Source: Bacteroidota bacterium
GTDB taxonomy: Bacteria; Bacteroidota; Bacteroidia; Chitinophagales; Chitinophagaceae
Length of the DNA stretch: 13,450 nt
NCBI GenBank assembly: GCA_021780705.1
Contig: JAJXYG010000238.1
Coordinates: forward strand, 1 to 13,450
Direction of reading: 5' to 3'
The translations under genes were made by a program, and so were the position numbers. Below are positions 1 to 7,282 of this stretch, one piece after another; the first letter of the stretch is position 1; each line of letters starts with the position of its first letter. Below the pieces are notes generated by a model. The model saw only the letters and a list, made by a program, of their open reading frames with translations. It had not been told where the DNA came from and did not search any database.

Positions 1-240
1 TTCAAAGATTATGTGCAAAAAGTTCCTGCTTCCTTGGAAGAATACCAGGGAAAATATCTACTTCGTGGCAGACTTACCAGAGACCTGGAAGGCAATTGGC
101 CTTCCCAAATCCTGGTGATATTAGAGTTCCCGTCTGCCCAGCGAGCCGATGATTGGTGGAATTCAAAGGAATATGCAGAAGCAAAAGAAATTCGGCTAAA
201 GGCAGCGCAAACGAAAATGAGCATTTTTGAAAGCTTTTGA
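1..240 (+). CDS. DUF1330 family protein, 5'-truncated by the window edge
   Basis: The frame is open from base 1 and ends at TGA 238-240, giving 79 residues, so the true start lies outside the window. The internal GTG at 13 is not a likely start because the homologous part begins before it. The pattern YLLRG...EG.W, then VILEFPSAQRADDWWNSKEY and a final basic helix containing IRLKAA, is that of the DUF1330 family. These are small (about 95 residues) ferredoxin-like alpha/beta-barrel proteins of unknown biochemical role. About 15-20 N-terminal residues seem to be missing. No signal peptide or membrane segment is visible in the part present. No terminator hairpin is obvious after the stop. The family call is fairly secure; a function cannot be given. 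Confidence 0.8.
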   Translation, partial: FKDYVQKVPASLEEYQGKYLLRGRLTRDLEGNWPSQILVILEFPSAQRADDWWNSKEYAEAKEIRLKAAQTKMSIFESF

Positions 241-655
241 GTTTTGCAGTGCAATCTGTGCTCCAGTGATCTTTGCTTTGAGCTGGTTTGCTAAAGATCT
301 CAAATTGATTTAGCCTCATGATTGAAACTGTTCTGATTCTATTTTCTTGCGAATTGGTACCAGAGGGAAAATGATTCAATAGAAGCACTGAATGACAGGT
401 AATCCTGTACAATTGGGAATTGGAATCCCAAAAATCCAATAATTTTTCAGCTCTCCTTTCCACAATAAAGTATAATTGAAATGGATTGATATATAACGAT
501 TTAGATTTATTCATGGTTGCCTTGGGCATTAAGGATCTTGACAAATTAATGATCTCAGGAAGGGAAATTCCTTTTTATTCGGAACCTGGATTTTAAATCT
601 CCAATATTTGGATGTGGTGAATTCCCTGGGTAATTTGCCGCCATAAAAAAAATGC
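241..655. other. AT-rich intergenic stretch without a convincing gene
   Basis: About 415 bases lie between the DUF1330 stop and the GNAT start. The stretch is visibly richer in A/T than the flanking genes. I read the three forward frames and found only short runs, such as one of about 25 codons ending near 596, without a recognisable motif. A longer leftward open frame crosses it but also runs through the DUF1330 gene and its translation resembles no family I know. No tRNA-like fold, repeat or strong hairpin was seen. The only supported element is the putative promoter at 607-637. Confidence 0.6.
607..637 (+). promoter_or_regulatory. Putative Bacteroidota-type promoter of the GNAT gene
   Basis: A TTTG box (607-610) is followed after 20 bases by TAATTTG (631-637), which is one base shorter than the usual TAnnTTTG. 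The predicted transcript would begin near 643, about a dozen bases before the ATG at 656. The spacing fits the Bacteroidota sigma-factor pattern, but the -7 match is imperfect, so this is tentative. Confidence 0.35.
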
Positions 656-1372
656 ATGAGCCACCCACTCGACAATCCCATCTATAATGCCCTGACCGGC
701 AGGGATGCACCCAAAAATATAGGGAATCAAAAAGTGGCATTTTTTAGCGAAGAAATCGCACCTTTTCTGGGTATGCCAAATTGGAAGCCTGAATACCAGG
801 AGGAAGTATATCACCAGATCTCCAAGGACAGAAGGTGGATTTTACTGATCAAAGACCAGGTGCAACTTTTAAAACATTGGGAAATAGAAAGAACTTTTAC
901 CATCTATCAGATGGTATGGCAGGGGGAATTTCCAAAAGCAACAGTTGAAACGGGAACGAGCCAAATAATTCCTCTCGATTTGAACAACGTGGATGAAATG
1001 CTCTCACTCACTGAACTCACCCGCCCTGGTCCCTTCATGAAAAGAACCATAGAATTTGGCAACTACCATGGAATCTTTGAACTGGGCCGCCTGATTGCCA
1101 TGGGGGGCGAAAGGATGCATGTGAAAGAATATACCGAAATCAGCGCCATTTGTGCCCATCCTGACTACCAGGGTTTAGGATATGGGGCCCAGATCACAGG
1201 GTATCTGACCCGGATGGTCATTGCCCAGGGAAGGATTCCTTTTCTGCATGTACTTATAGAAAATGAGAGGGCCATTAAAACTTATCAGCGCCTGGGTTTT
1301 GAGATCAGGGAAGCGCTCAACGGATATGTATTTTCTGCCGATATCCAATCCTCTTTTCCTCCCTTCCATTAA
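656..1372 (+). CDS. GNAT family N-acetyltransferase (FR47-like)
   Basis: The product is a 238-residue cytosolic protein expected to transfer an acetyl group from acetyl-CoA to an amine; the substrate is unknown. The GNAT fold occupies roughly residues 100-228. Motif A is seen as AHPDYQGLGYGAQI (about 167-180), with the QGLGYG pyrophosphate-binding loop. Motif B is seen as N203-E-R-A-I-K-T-Y followed by RLGF (about 212-215). The N-terminal 100 residues form a separate region that begins SHPLDNPIYNALT, as in a group of Bacteroidota FR47-like proteins, which supports the ATG at 656 rather than the overlapping out-of-frame ATG at 652. No signal peptide is present. It is followed at 54 bases by a secreted Ig-like protein on the same strand, but no functional link is evident. 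Confidence 0.85.
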   Translation: MSHPLDNPIYNALTGRDAPKNIGNQKVAFFSEEIAPFLGMPNWKPEYQEEVYHQISKDRRWILLIKDQVQLLKHWEIERTFTIYQMVWQGEFPKATVETGTSQIIPLDLNNVDEMLSLTELTRPGPFMKRTIEFGNYHGIFELGRLIAMGGERMHVKEYTEISAICAHPDYQGLGYGAQITGYLTRMVIAQGRIPFLHVLIENERAIKTYQRLGFEIREALNGYVFSADIQSSFPPFH

Positions 1373-1425
1373 AAGGGTGAAGGAAGAAAGCGTAATTTTA
1401 ATGTGAGAAGACCCTAAGATTTTTT

Positions 1426-2241
1426 ATGCTCATTTTCCTGCAACTTTTCGCGATGCTTTGTATGCCTGCCCGGTCTTTTAATAGCAATCATACCCTGGTA
1501 TATTATGCCCGGGATACTTCTCATATTGTGTATACTACTGAACCCGGACACTCCAACCAGGTTGAAATATATCCGGGTGAAAAAAGAGAGCATGATCTGG
1601 AATTTCTGGTGAAGGATATGGGAGGCTCATTGGTATTGGCTAATTCGCTTCAAGTAGTTTCTTTACAAAAAGACCTCCTGGGGAAAGGTCCAGACCAAAT
1701 CCAAATTATCACCGAAGTTTCCGGTTCAAAAAAGCCTCATTCAGGTGATGGGAATTTTATCAGGTACAAATTGCATATTTCTGCAGGGAAAGAAGTGCTC
1801 CCCGGGGATTATACCTTCTGGACTACCCTGGACAAGGACCTCACTAACCCTACCAGAGGATGGCAGTTCAAAGTCACTGTCGAAGTACCCAGGGGTTCCG
1901 TTAAGGCAGTAACAGTAGGTCCAGAGAATTATGTGCCAGTCTATGGAGGAATCTCTACCTTGACCTTTTGGGTTTCTGGGCAAAGGGGAAAGGACGGAGT
2001 TTTCCGGGGATCCTACGAGGTCTCCGGATTACCCTTTGGGGTGACGGCCAGTTTTGACCGACCTCACTTTATAGCCAGCGGTTCGGCTACCTTTCCCAAA
2101 GCCCTTCTCACGTTACTTGTGCCGGAGGATCTTAAGGCAGGAGATTATGACTTCCAGGTATCTCTATCCGATGGTAAAAGCTCAGCCTCCGGTACCGGAA
2201 CCATTACGATTGATACCCGCAGATGGAAAACCAGCAACTAG
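1426..2241 (+). CDS. Secreted protein with two Ig-like beta-sandwich domains
   Basis: The product has 271 residues and I do not recognise a named family. Residues 1-17 are hydrophobic and end in PARS, consistent with export and cleavage near 17-18, but the n-region has no Lys or Arg. The mature part looks all-beta. A first domain spans about 22-154 with PGDYTFW near 126-132. A second spans about 160-265 with the pattern SGLPFGVTASF (200-210), then LLTLLVPEDLKAGDYDFQV (about 227-245), which is characteristic of bacterial Ig/fibronectin-like modules. No catalytic motif, LPXTG signal or type IX secretion tail is visible. An in-frame stop at 1399-1401 limits upstream extension, and there is no other ATG, GTG or TTG between it and 1426. 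A possible one-base lesion upstream is discussed under findings. It may be a structural or adhesion-like envelope protein, which is inference. Confidence 0.65.
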   Translation: MLIFLQLFAMLCMPARSFNSNHTLVYYARDTSHIVYTTEPGHSNQVEIYPGEKREHDLEFLVKDMGGSLVLANSLQVVSLQKDLLGKGPDQIQIITEVSGSKKPHSGDGNFIRYKLHISAGKEVLPGDYTFWTTLDKDLTNPTRGWQFKVTVEVPRGSVKAVTVGPENYVPVYGGISTLTFWVSGQRGKDGVFRGSYEVSGLPFGVTASFDRPHFIASGSATFPKALLTLLVPEDLKAGDYDFQVSLSDGKSSASGTGTITIDTRRWKTSN

Positions 2242-2399
2242 CTGCAAAGGACATCTGGGATTATTCCGGTATGGATAAATCCACCCATTATTCTTATCCG
2301 CCAAATTCTAGAGAGAATAAAATGCTTATTTTTATAGGGCCTTGCCTCGATCGGGGCACCTTCGTACCTGGTGGAAAATAATTCACTCATTTTTTTAAA

Positions 2400-3578
2400 A
2401 TGGAAAATACAAATCCCCAGGGTCCCTCCTCCCAGTCGAATCTGGACGCACCCCAACCTCTTGCAGTACGACAGATGATCAGTTCCGGGCAAAGACTTTT
2501 GTCACTGGATTTTTTCAGGGGTCTGGTCATGGTTCTTTTAATGCTGGAGTCCACTGGTCTTTATGAGCATTTAATGGATGACACCAGCCCCGGTACTTTC
2601 ACCCATAGCCTCATCACGGAGTTCACCCACCATCCCTGGCACGGGCTGCATCTCTGGGACCTGATTCAACCTGCCTTCATGTTCATTGCCGGAACGGCCA
2701 TGGCGTTTTCGATAACCAAGCAGGAGGGCCTGGGAAAATCCTGGAAAACCCAGGCCAGGCATGCGCTCAGGCGCAGTGGATGGTTGTTCTTTTGGGGGGT
2801 GCTGGACTATGCCGTCAGGGGGGATCATCTGTCCTTTGAGTTGTGGGATGTGCTGACACAATTATCCTTTACGATGCTGGTAGCCTTTCTCATCTTTCGT
2901 TGGAAACCCGGATATCAAATACTGTTGTCGGCCGCCTTGCTGCTGCTATCCGAGTTCCTCTACCGGTTCATTCATGTACCTGGCTTTGACCAGCCCTTCA
3001 CCGACCAGCACAACTTTGGCAATTATATCGACTGGATGCTGATGCGAAAGATCAATCCGGGCGGATGGGTAGCGATCAACTGTATCCCAACTGCAGCACA
3101 TACGATCTGGGGAGCTGTAGCAGGCAAATGGCTTCTTTCCTCCAGGGGAGCGAAATCCAAAATCCGGAATCTGGTCATCATGGGAATTACCCTGTTCGCC
3201 CTGGGATATTTTCTGGATTGGGCCTCCATCACCCCCATCATCAAGCGAATCGCCACCACTTCTTTCACACTCGTTTCCGGGGGGTACTGCCTGCTGGCAC
3301 TTGCCCTGTGTTACTATTGGATTGATGTGCGCAATCATCAACGGGGACTCTACCCGTTTTTGGTGGTCAGCAGAAATTCCATTTTCATCTACCTGTTTTT
3401 TGAAATTGTAGTTAGCAGGTGGCTTTTTGACTATGTGCATACCATCGTAAAGGGGGTACTGCTTCCCGCGGGGTTGCCGCTAGCCTGGGTATTGATTTTG
3501 GCCTCCCTGACTCTTTTTATGGTGGAATGGTCGCTATGCAGGTGGCTATACCGAAAGAAGATTTTTTTCAGATTGTAA
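2400..3578 (+). CDS. DUF5009/HGSNAT-like multi-pass membrane acyltransferase
   Basis: The product is a 392-residue integral inner-membrane protein with about ten hydrophobic segments. After a hydrophilic N-terminus of about 30 residues comes RLLSLDFFRGLVMVLLMLE (32-50), the family signature at the first membrane segment. It is followed by H77-HP-W80-HG and WDLIQPAFMFIAGTAMAF (about 86-103). The H..W.G...D-L-P arrangement is shared with heparan-alpha-glucosaminide N-acetyltransferase, where a His of this region carries the acetyl group across the membrane. Later landmarks are NCIPTAAHTIWGAVAG (227-242), P279-IIKRIATTSF and R325-NSIFIYL. Family members are thought to use cytosolic acetyl-CoA to acetylate sugars of extracytoplasmic polymers; the substrate here is unknown. 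The ATG at 2400 follows a T/A-rich stretch. It lies 158 bases after the Ig-like gene and converges with ytxJ without a clear terminator. Confidence 0.8.
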   Translation: MENTNPQGPSSQSNLDAPQPLAVRQMISSGQRLLSLDFFRGLVMVLLMLESTGLYEHLMDDTSPGTFTHSLITEFTHHPWHGLHLWDLIQPAFMFIAGTAMAFSITKQEGLGKSWKTQARHALRRSGWLFFWGVLDYAVRGDHLSFELWDVLTQLSFTMLVAFLIFRWKPGYQILLSAALLLLSEFLYRFIHVPGFDQPFTDQHNFGNYIDWMLMRKINPGGWVAINCIPTAAHTIWGAVAGKWLLSSRGAKSKIRNLVIMGITLFALGYFLDWASITPIIKRIATTSFTLVSGGYCLLALALCYYWIDVRNHQRGLYPFLVVSRNSIFIYLFFEIVVSRWLFDYVHTIVKGVLLPAGLPLAWVLILASLTLFMVEWSLCRWLYRKKIFFRL

Positions 3579-3632
3579 GATCAAATTCTGAATAAGGGAA
3601 AGGTATTTAAAGTGAAAGAGGTATCTAAATTT

Positions 3633-3965
3633 CTAGAGACCTGCCTGTTCCAGGATTTCTTCCATTTGAATTCCGGAATGACTTTCATGGTAGGTGCAAA
3701 TTCCGTTTTTAATGAGCAGGATCTGCGGGGACTCATGGCGAATCCCGAAGTCATGGGCAATTTTTCCTGAGAGCTGGCGGTTGCTCAGGATATCCAGGAA
3801 GTAGAAGTCGACGGATACCTTGGGGTCATGGGAGTCAAGCCGGTTACGTGCCATACTGCTGATGGCGCAGCGCGTGCTGTGCTTGAATATTACCTGGGGT
3901 TTTTGAAGGGAATTTGCTTTAATCTCCTGGATTTGTTCCTCACTGGATAAAGGGATCCATTTCAT
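3633..3965 (-). CDS. ytxJ: YtxJ, bacillithiol-system monothiol bacilliredoxin
   Basis: The product is a 110-residue thioredoxin-fold cytosolic protein. The signature is KPQVIFKHSTRCAISSMA (about 22-39), with the single active Cys at position 33 in a T-R-C-x-I-S context. It is followed by VDFYFLDI (about 51-58), then FGIRHESPQILLIKNG (about 73-88, with the cis-Pro of the fold in SPQ) and YHESHSGI. This matches the YtxJ family, whose members are proposed to remove bacillithiol from mixed disulphides on proteins. Its presence suggests that the organism makes bacillithiol, which occurs in part of the Bacteroidota; no biosynthetic gene (bshA, bshB, bshC) is in the window. The full family length is present, with ATG at 3963-3965. 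The 37-residue lipoprotein gene ends 25 bases upstream on the same strand, so the two are probably co-transcribed. Confidence 0.88.
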   Translation of the reverse strand: MKWIPLSSEEQIQEIKANSLQKPQVIFKHSTRCAISSMARNRLDSHDPKVSVDFYFLDILSNRQLSGKIAHDFGIRHESPQILLIKNGICTYHESHSGIQMEEILEQAGL

Positions 3966-3990
3966 GTCGCTATAGGGTACCTAACTTTTA

Positions 3991-4104
3991 TCAATGAATA
4001 ATATTCTGGGTCATCGGGCAACCTGTCCGACGGGAACTGTTGCAGGATGCCAAGGTCATGATAATGCCGCCAGCTACAAGGAGAATGATCAAGATTTTTT
4101 TCAT
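3991..4104 (-). CDS. 37-residue small lipoprotein upstream of ytxJ
   Basis: Hand translation of the reverse strand gives an ATG-initiated frame of 37 codons ending at TGA (3991-3993). It starts MKKILIILLV, continues through a hydrophobic core, and reaches L-A-S-C at residues 18-21, a textbook lipobox with Cys21 as the acylated residue. The mature part would be only 17 residues: C-N-S-S-R-R-T-G-C-P-M-T-Q-N-I-I-H, with a second Cys at 29 in a GCP motif. Very short lipoproteins of this shape are common in Bacteroidota and often missed by gene callers. Role unknown. It lies 25 bases before ytxJ in the same direction, with a perfect TAnnTTTG element 40 bases upstream, which supports it being a real gene. 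The frame and lipobox are seen directly; expression is inferred. Confidence 0.75.
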   Translation of the reverse strand: MKKILIILLVAGGIIMTLASCNSSRRTGCPMTQNIIH

Positions 4105-4143
4105 ATTGAATTTTTATGATCGCCTGTTTTTTGGGACCAAAGG

Positions 4144-4151
4144 CAAAAATA
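4144..4151 (-). promoter_or_regulatory. Putative -7 element of the lipoprotein-ytxJ unit
   Basis: Read on the reverse strand, these eight bases are TATTTTTG, a perfect match to TAnnTTTG. The transcript would begin near 4138, leaving a leader of about 34 bases before the ATG at 4104. A well-spaced TTTG box is not visible upstream; the nearest TTG is only about 13 bases away. Confidence 0.35.
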
Positions 4152-4171
4152 ATACAACCTTTTACAAGTTG

Positions 4172-4204
4172 TTTGTGGAAAACGCAATAATTTCCCTACT
4201 ATTG
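4172..4204 (+). promoter_or_regulatory. Putative promoter of mpl
   Basis: TTTG (4172-4175) is followed after 21 bases by TACTATTG (4197-4204), one mismatch from TAnnTTTG. The predicted start of transcription near 4210 lies about 25 bases before the mpl ATG. It would be back-to-back with the leftward element at 4144-4151, so the short divergent region serves both units. Confidence 0.3.
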
Positions 4205-4234
4205 TTAATTTCTGCTTATAATTTATAAGTTTTC

Positions 4235-5584
4235 ATGCGGATTCATTTTATAGCAATTGGGGGAAGTGTCATGCACCAACTGGCTATTGCACTGAAAAGG
4301 AAGGGCTATGAGGTCTCGGGAAGTGATGATGAGATCTTTGAACCCGCCGCTTCCAACCTGCAAAGGGAAGGGTTGCATCCCGGGACTCTGGGATGGTTCC
4401 CGGAAAAAATTGGGGGAGATCTGGATGCGGTGATCCTGGGCATGCATGCCAAGCAGGACAATCCCGAACTGGTGAAAGCCCGTAGCCTGGGCTTTCAGAT
4501 TTATTCCTTTCCGGAATATATTTTCCGGGAAAGCGAGACTAAAAAAAGAGTGGCAATCGGGGGAAGTCATGGCAAGACGACTACCACGGCCATGGTGATG
4601 CATGTGCTGCGGCACTGCAGGATGCACTTTGATTACCTGGTGGGGGCAAGGCTGGAAGGATTTGACCAGAGCGTGCAGATTACCGATGCCCCGGTAATTG
4701 TCTGTGAAGCAGATGAATATCCTGCCAGCACCCTTGAAAAAAGACCGAAATTCCATTTCCTGTATCCCCATATCGCCGTCATCACCGGCATTGCCTGGGA
4801 CCACATCAATGTCTTTCCCACCTTCCAAAATTATTTGGAACAGTTTGTGATCTTCATGGATAAAATTGAGAAGGGTGGGGTATTGATTTATAATGCCAGA
4901 GACGAGCATCTTAAGAGTCTGATTGCAGACCATAAGCGCCCCGACATCCGCTATATTGGCTATGCCCTGCCAAAATATACGGTGAAGGAAGGAAGGACCC
5001 ATGTCGAGATTGGACAGCAGGAAATTGCACTCAGGGTATTTGGCGACCATAACCTCCTGAATATGCAGGCATCTTATTATGTTTGCAAAGAACTGGGTGT
5101 GGGAGATGAAGATTTTGCCCGCGGCATTGCTAGTTTTTCCGGAGCATCCAAGCGACTGGAATTATTGGGGGAAAAGGAAGGAGGACTATATTTCAGGGAC
5201 TTTGCCCATGCCCCCAGTAAGGTGAAAGCCAGCCTGGAGGCAGTGCGAAATCAATACCCGGACCGGGGTCTGGTGGCAGTCCTTGAACTGCACACCTTCA
5301 GCAGCCTGAACCGGGAATTTATGAAAGAATATAAGGGAGCCATGGACGCAGCTGACTCCGCCCTCATATTTTATAGCAGTCATGCGCTGGAATTAAAAAG
5401 ACTGCCGCCCCTGGATCCGGAAATTGTCCGGGAGGGATTTCAAAAACCCGGTCTGGAGATCTATACCCGAAGGGCGGACCTGGAAAAGCGGCTGTCGGAA
5501 TTGCCCCAATCCAGGACCAATTACCTCTTTATGAGTAGCGGAAATTATGAGGGATTGGACATAGCCAGGGTCTGTGGACTTTGA
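4235..5584 (+). CDS. mpl: UDP-N-acetylmuramate:L-Ala-gamma-D-Glu-meso-DAP ligase
   Basis: The product is a 449-residue Mur-ligase-family cytosolic enzyme of peptidoglycan recycling. It uses ATP to attach the recovered tripeptide to UDP-MurNAc, bypassing MurC, MurD and MurE. The N-terminal Rossmann domain opens with IHFIAIGGSVMHQLA (3-17) and SGSDDEIFEP (28-37). The ATP loop is GGSHGKTTTT (109-118). Further landmarks are EADEY (158-162), WDHINVFPT (188-196), GDHNLLNMQA (270-279), SGASKRLEL (302-310), FAHAPSKV (323-330) and the closing MSSGNYEG (433-440). The early GGS and the GWFPEKI near 53-59 are Mpl rather than MurC features. Length is normal. The ATG at 4235 gives the expected N-terminus directly. 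A MurC-like alternative is less likely. It heads a rightward run with the exonuclease (58-base gap) and glycosyltransferase (68-base gap); co-transcription is possible but not shown. Confidence 0.9.
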   Translation: MRIHFIAIGGSVMHQLAIALKRKGYEVSGSDDEIFEPAASNLQREGLHPGTLGWFPEKIGGDLDAVILGMHAKQDNPELVKARSLGFQIYSFPEYIFRESETKKRVAIGGSHGKTTTTAMVMHVLRHCRMHFDYLVGARLEGFDQSVQITDAPVIVCEADEYPASTLEKRPKFHFLYPHIAVITGIAWDHINVFPTFQNYLEQFVIFMDKIEKGGVLIYNARDEHLKSLIADHKRPDIRYIGYALPKYTVKEGRTHVEIGQQEIALRVFGDHNLLNMQASYYVCKELGVGDEDFARGIASFSGASKRLELLGEKEGGLYFRDFAHAPSKVKASLEAVRNQYPDRGLVAVLELHTFSSLNREFMKEYKGAMDAADSALIFYSSHALELKRLPPLDPEIVREGFQKPGLEIYTRRADLEKRLSELPQSRTNYLFMSSGNYEGLDIARVCGL

Positions 5585-5642
5585 CCGGAGGATCAATCGT
5601 ATAATTTTTTAGGAATACATTCATTCACACTAAACCTTAATA

Positions 5643-6410
5643 ATGGCTTTACAACTCAAACGCCCCCTTGCCTTTATCGACCTGGAAACTACCGGGGTGA
5701 ACCTGGCCACGGACCGGATTGTGGAAATCGCGATAGTGAAAGTATTTCCTGACAAGAGCAAAACGGTCAAGCAAAAACTTATCAACCCGCAGATTCCCAT
5801 ACCCAAGAGCAGCAGTGACATTCACGGGATCACCGATGAGAAGGTGAAGGATGCTCCTACCTTCAAACAGGTAGCCAATGAACTCAAGCAATTCATTGAA
5901 GATTCAGACCTGTCCGGATATAATTCAAACCGGTTTGACATCCCGATCCTCATGGAAGAATTCCTGAGGGCAGGACTCAGCATCGACATGAGCAACCGCA
6001 GGCTGGTAGATGTCCAGCAGATCTTCCATATGATGGAAAAAAGAACCCTTGCCGCTGCCTACAAATTCTATTGTGACAAGGAACTGATCGATGCCCATTC
6101 CGCAGAAGTGGATGCTTCGGCCACCTGGGAGATTCTGGAAGCCCAGTTAGACCGCTACCAGAACCTGGGAGATTCCCTGGATTCCATTCTCCAGTTTACC
6201 GGTGAAGACCAGTACGTAGACTTCGCCAGGCGTTTCGTGCTGGAAAATGGGGTGGAAATGTTTAATTTTGGAAAACACAAGGGCAGACCCGTCGCCGAGG
6301 TATTAAAAGCTGAGCCTCAGTACTATGACTGGATGATGAAAGGTGATTTTCCCCTGCATACCAAGCAGAAGCTTACCGAAATCCTCAACCGAACCCTGTT
6401 GAAAAAGTGA
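5643..6410 (+). CDS. DEDDh 3'-5' exonuclease with C-terminal add-on domain
   Basis: The product is a 255-residue DnaQ/RNase T-fold exonuclease. The Exo I motif is FIDLETTG (11-18, with D13 and E15). Exo II is SGYNSNRFDIPIL (91-103, with D99). Exo III is HSAEVDA (152-158, with H152 and D157). All four acidic metal ligands and the catalytic His are present, so it should be active. The region SSSDIHGITDEKV (56-68) is typical of DNA polymerase III epsilon-like enzymes. Beyond about residue 200 a second short domain follows, with MFNFGKHKGRPVAEV (206-220) and YYDWMMKGDFPLHTK (227-241). This tail occurs on exonucleases in Bacteroidota and resembles DUF3820-type modules of unknown role. It is probably a repair or proofreading-type nuclease rather than a dedicated polymerase subunit, which is inference. 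The ATG at 5643 follows an A/T-rich stretch. Confidence 0.87.
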   Translation: MALQLKRPLAFIDLETTGVNLATDRIVEIAIVKVFPDKSKTVKQKLINPQIPIPKSSSDIHGITDEKVKDAPTFKQVANELKQFIEDSDLSGYNSNRFDIPILMEEFLRAGLSIDMSNRRLVDVQQIFHMMEKRTLAAAYKFYCDKELIDAHSAEVDASATWEILEAQLDRYQNLGDSLDSILQFTGEDQYVDFARRFVLENGVEMFNFGKHKGRPVAEVLKAEPQYYDWMMKGDFPLHTKQKLTEILNRTLLKK

Positions 6411-6478
6411 AATCCGGCAACTTTGGAATTTTTTTTTGAAGATAAATTGTAATTTCATTTTTTATTTAATAGTCATAG

Positions 6479-7270
6479 TTGGAAAAACTTCTCATCATAC
6501 CTACCTATAATGAAAGGGAGAATGTAGCTGCCATTATTCAAACCGTTTTTTCACTTAACCAGCATTTTCACATCCTGATTATTGATGATGGGTCCCCGGA
6601 TGGTACCGCAGGGATCGTAAAGGATCTCATGAAGGAGTACACGGGACAACTATTTCTGGAGGAGCGAGCCGGGAAGCAGGGATTGGGCACTGCCTATATA
6701 TACGGATTCCGCTGGGCCCTGGCCCGGGGATACCGGTATATTTTTGAAATGGATTGCGATTTTTCCCACAATCCCGAAGAACTGGACAAGCTATATGAAG
6801 CATGCAAATATGGAGGAGCTGACTTGGCGGTGGGATCCCGCTATGTGAGAGGAGGTAATATTAAAAACTGGCCAGGTTCCCGGGTGGCACTTTCCAAAGG
6901 TGCTTCGGTATATACCCGGTTGATTACCTTCATGCCGGTCAAAGACCCCACTGCAGGTTTTGTATGTTATACCCGGGAAGTGCTCGAAGCCATCAACCTG
7001 GACCAGATAACCTTTGTGGGATATGCCTTCCAAATAGAAATGAAATTTGCCGCCTGGAAACTGGGCTATAAAATAAAAGAAGTTCCCATCACATTTGTCG
7101 ACCGCCAGTTCGGAAATTCCAAAATGAATAAAGGAATTGTCAAAGAGGGGATTTTCGGAGTGCTAAAGCTTCGCTGGCTGAGCATGTTCAAAAATTACAG
7201 GCGTAAAGTCAAGAATTTCAGCGGTTCCACCTCCTACAAAAGCCAGGAAGTGCTGATCGAAGGAAAATGA
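6479..7270 (+). CDS. Polyprenol monophosphomannose synthase-like GT2
   Basis: The product is a 263-residue GT-A, family 2 glycosyltransferase, expected to transfer a sugar (mannose in the best-known members) from a nucleotide donor to polyprenyl phosphate at the inner face of the membrane. Motifs are LIIPTYNERENV (5-16), ILIIDDGSPDGT (32-43), GLGTAYIYGF (68-77), the metal-binding MDCDFSHNPEE (91-101, DxD at D92-D94), GSRYVRGG (119-126), DPTAGF (156-161) and DRQFGNSKM (208-216). No C-terminal membrane helix pair is seen, so it is of the soluble or peripheral type. The initiation codon is TTG at 6479-6481. It is preceded at once by an in-frame TAG (6476-6478), and the next residues match the family's normal N-terminus, so a later start would cut the first strand. 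The sugar and the acceptor pathway cannot be told from the sequence. Confidence 0.88.
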   Translation: MEKLLIIPTYNERENVAAIIQTVFSLNQHFHILIIDDGSPDGTAGIVKDLMKEYTGQLFLEERAGKQGLGTAYIYGFRWALARGYRYIFEMDCDFSHNPEELDKLYEACKYGGADLAVGSRYVRGGNIKNWPGSRVALSKGASVYTRLITFMPVKDPTAGFVCYTREVLEAINLDQITFVGYAFQIEMKFAAWKLGYKIKEVPITFVDRQFGNSKMNKGIVKEGIFGVLKLRWLSMFKNYRRKVKNFSGSTSYKSQEVLIEGK

Positions 7271-7282
7271 CCCATTCCTCCC

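Noticed and set aside
74..544. Leftward 156-codon open frame over the DUF1330 end and the AT-rich gap
   Set aside because: It overlaps a recognisable coding region on the other strand and its protein has no motif, signal or plausible domain.
2343..2358. Near-palindrome TGCCTCGATCGGGGCA before the acyltransferase gene
   Set aside because: It is a single copy with one mismatch, no loop and no T run, and is not tied to a recognisable regulator; too weak to call an operator or terminator.
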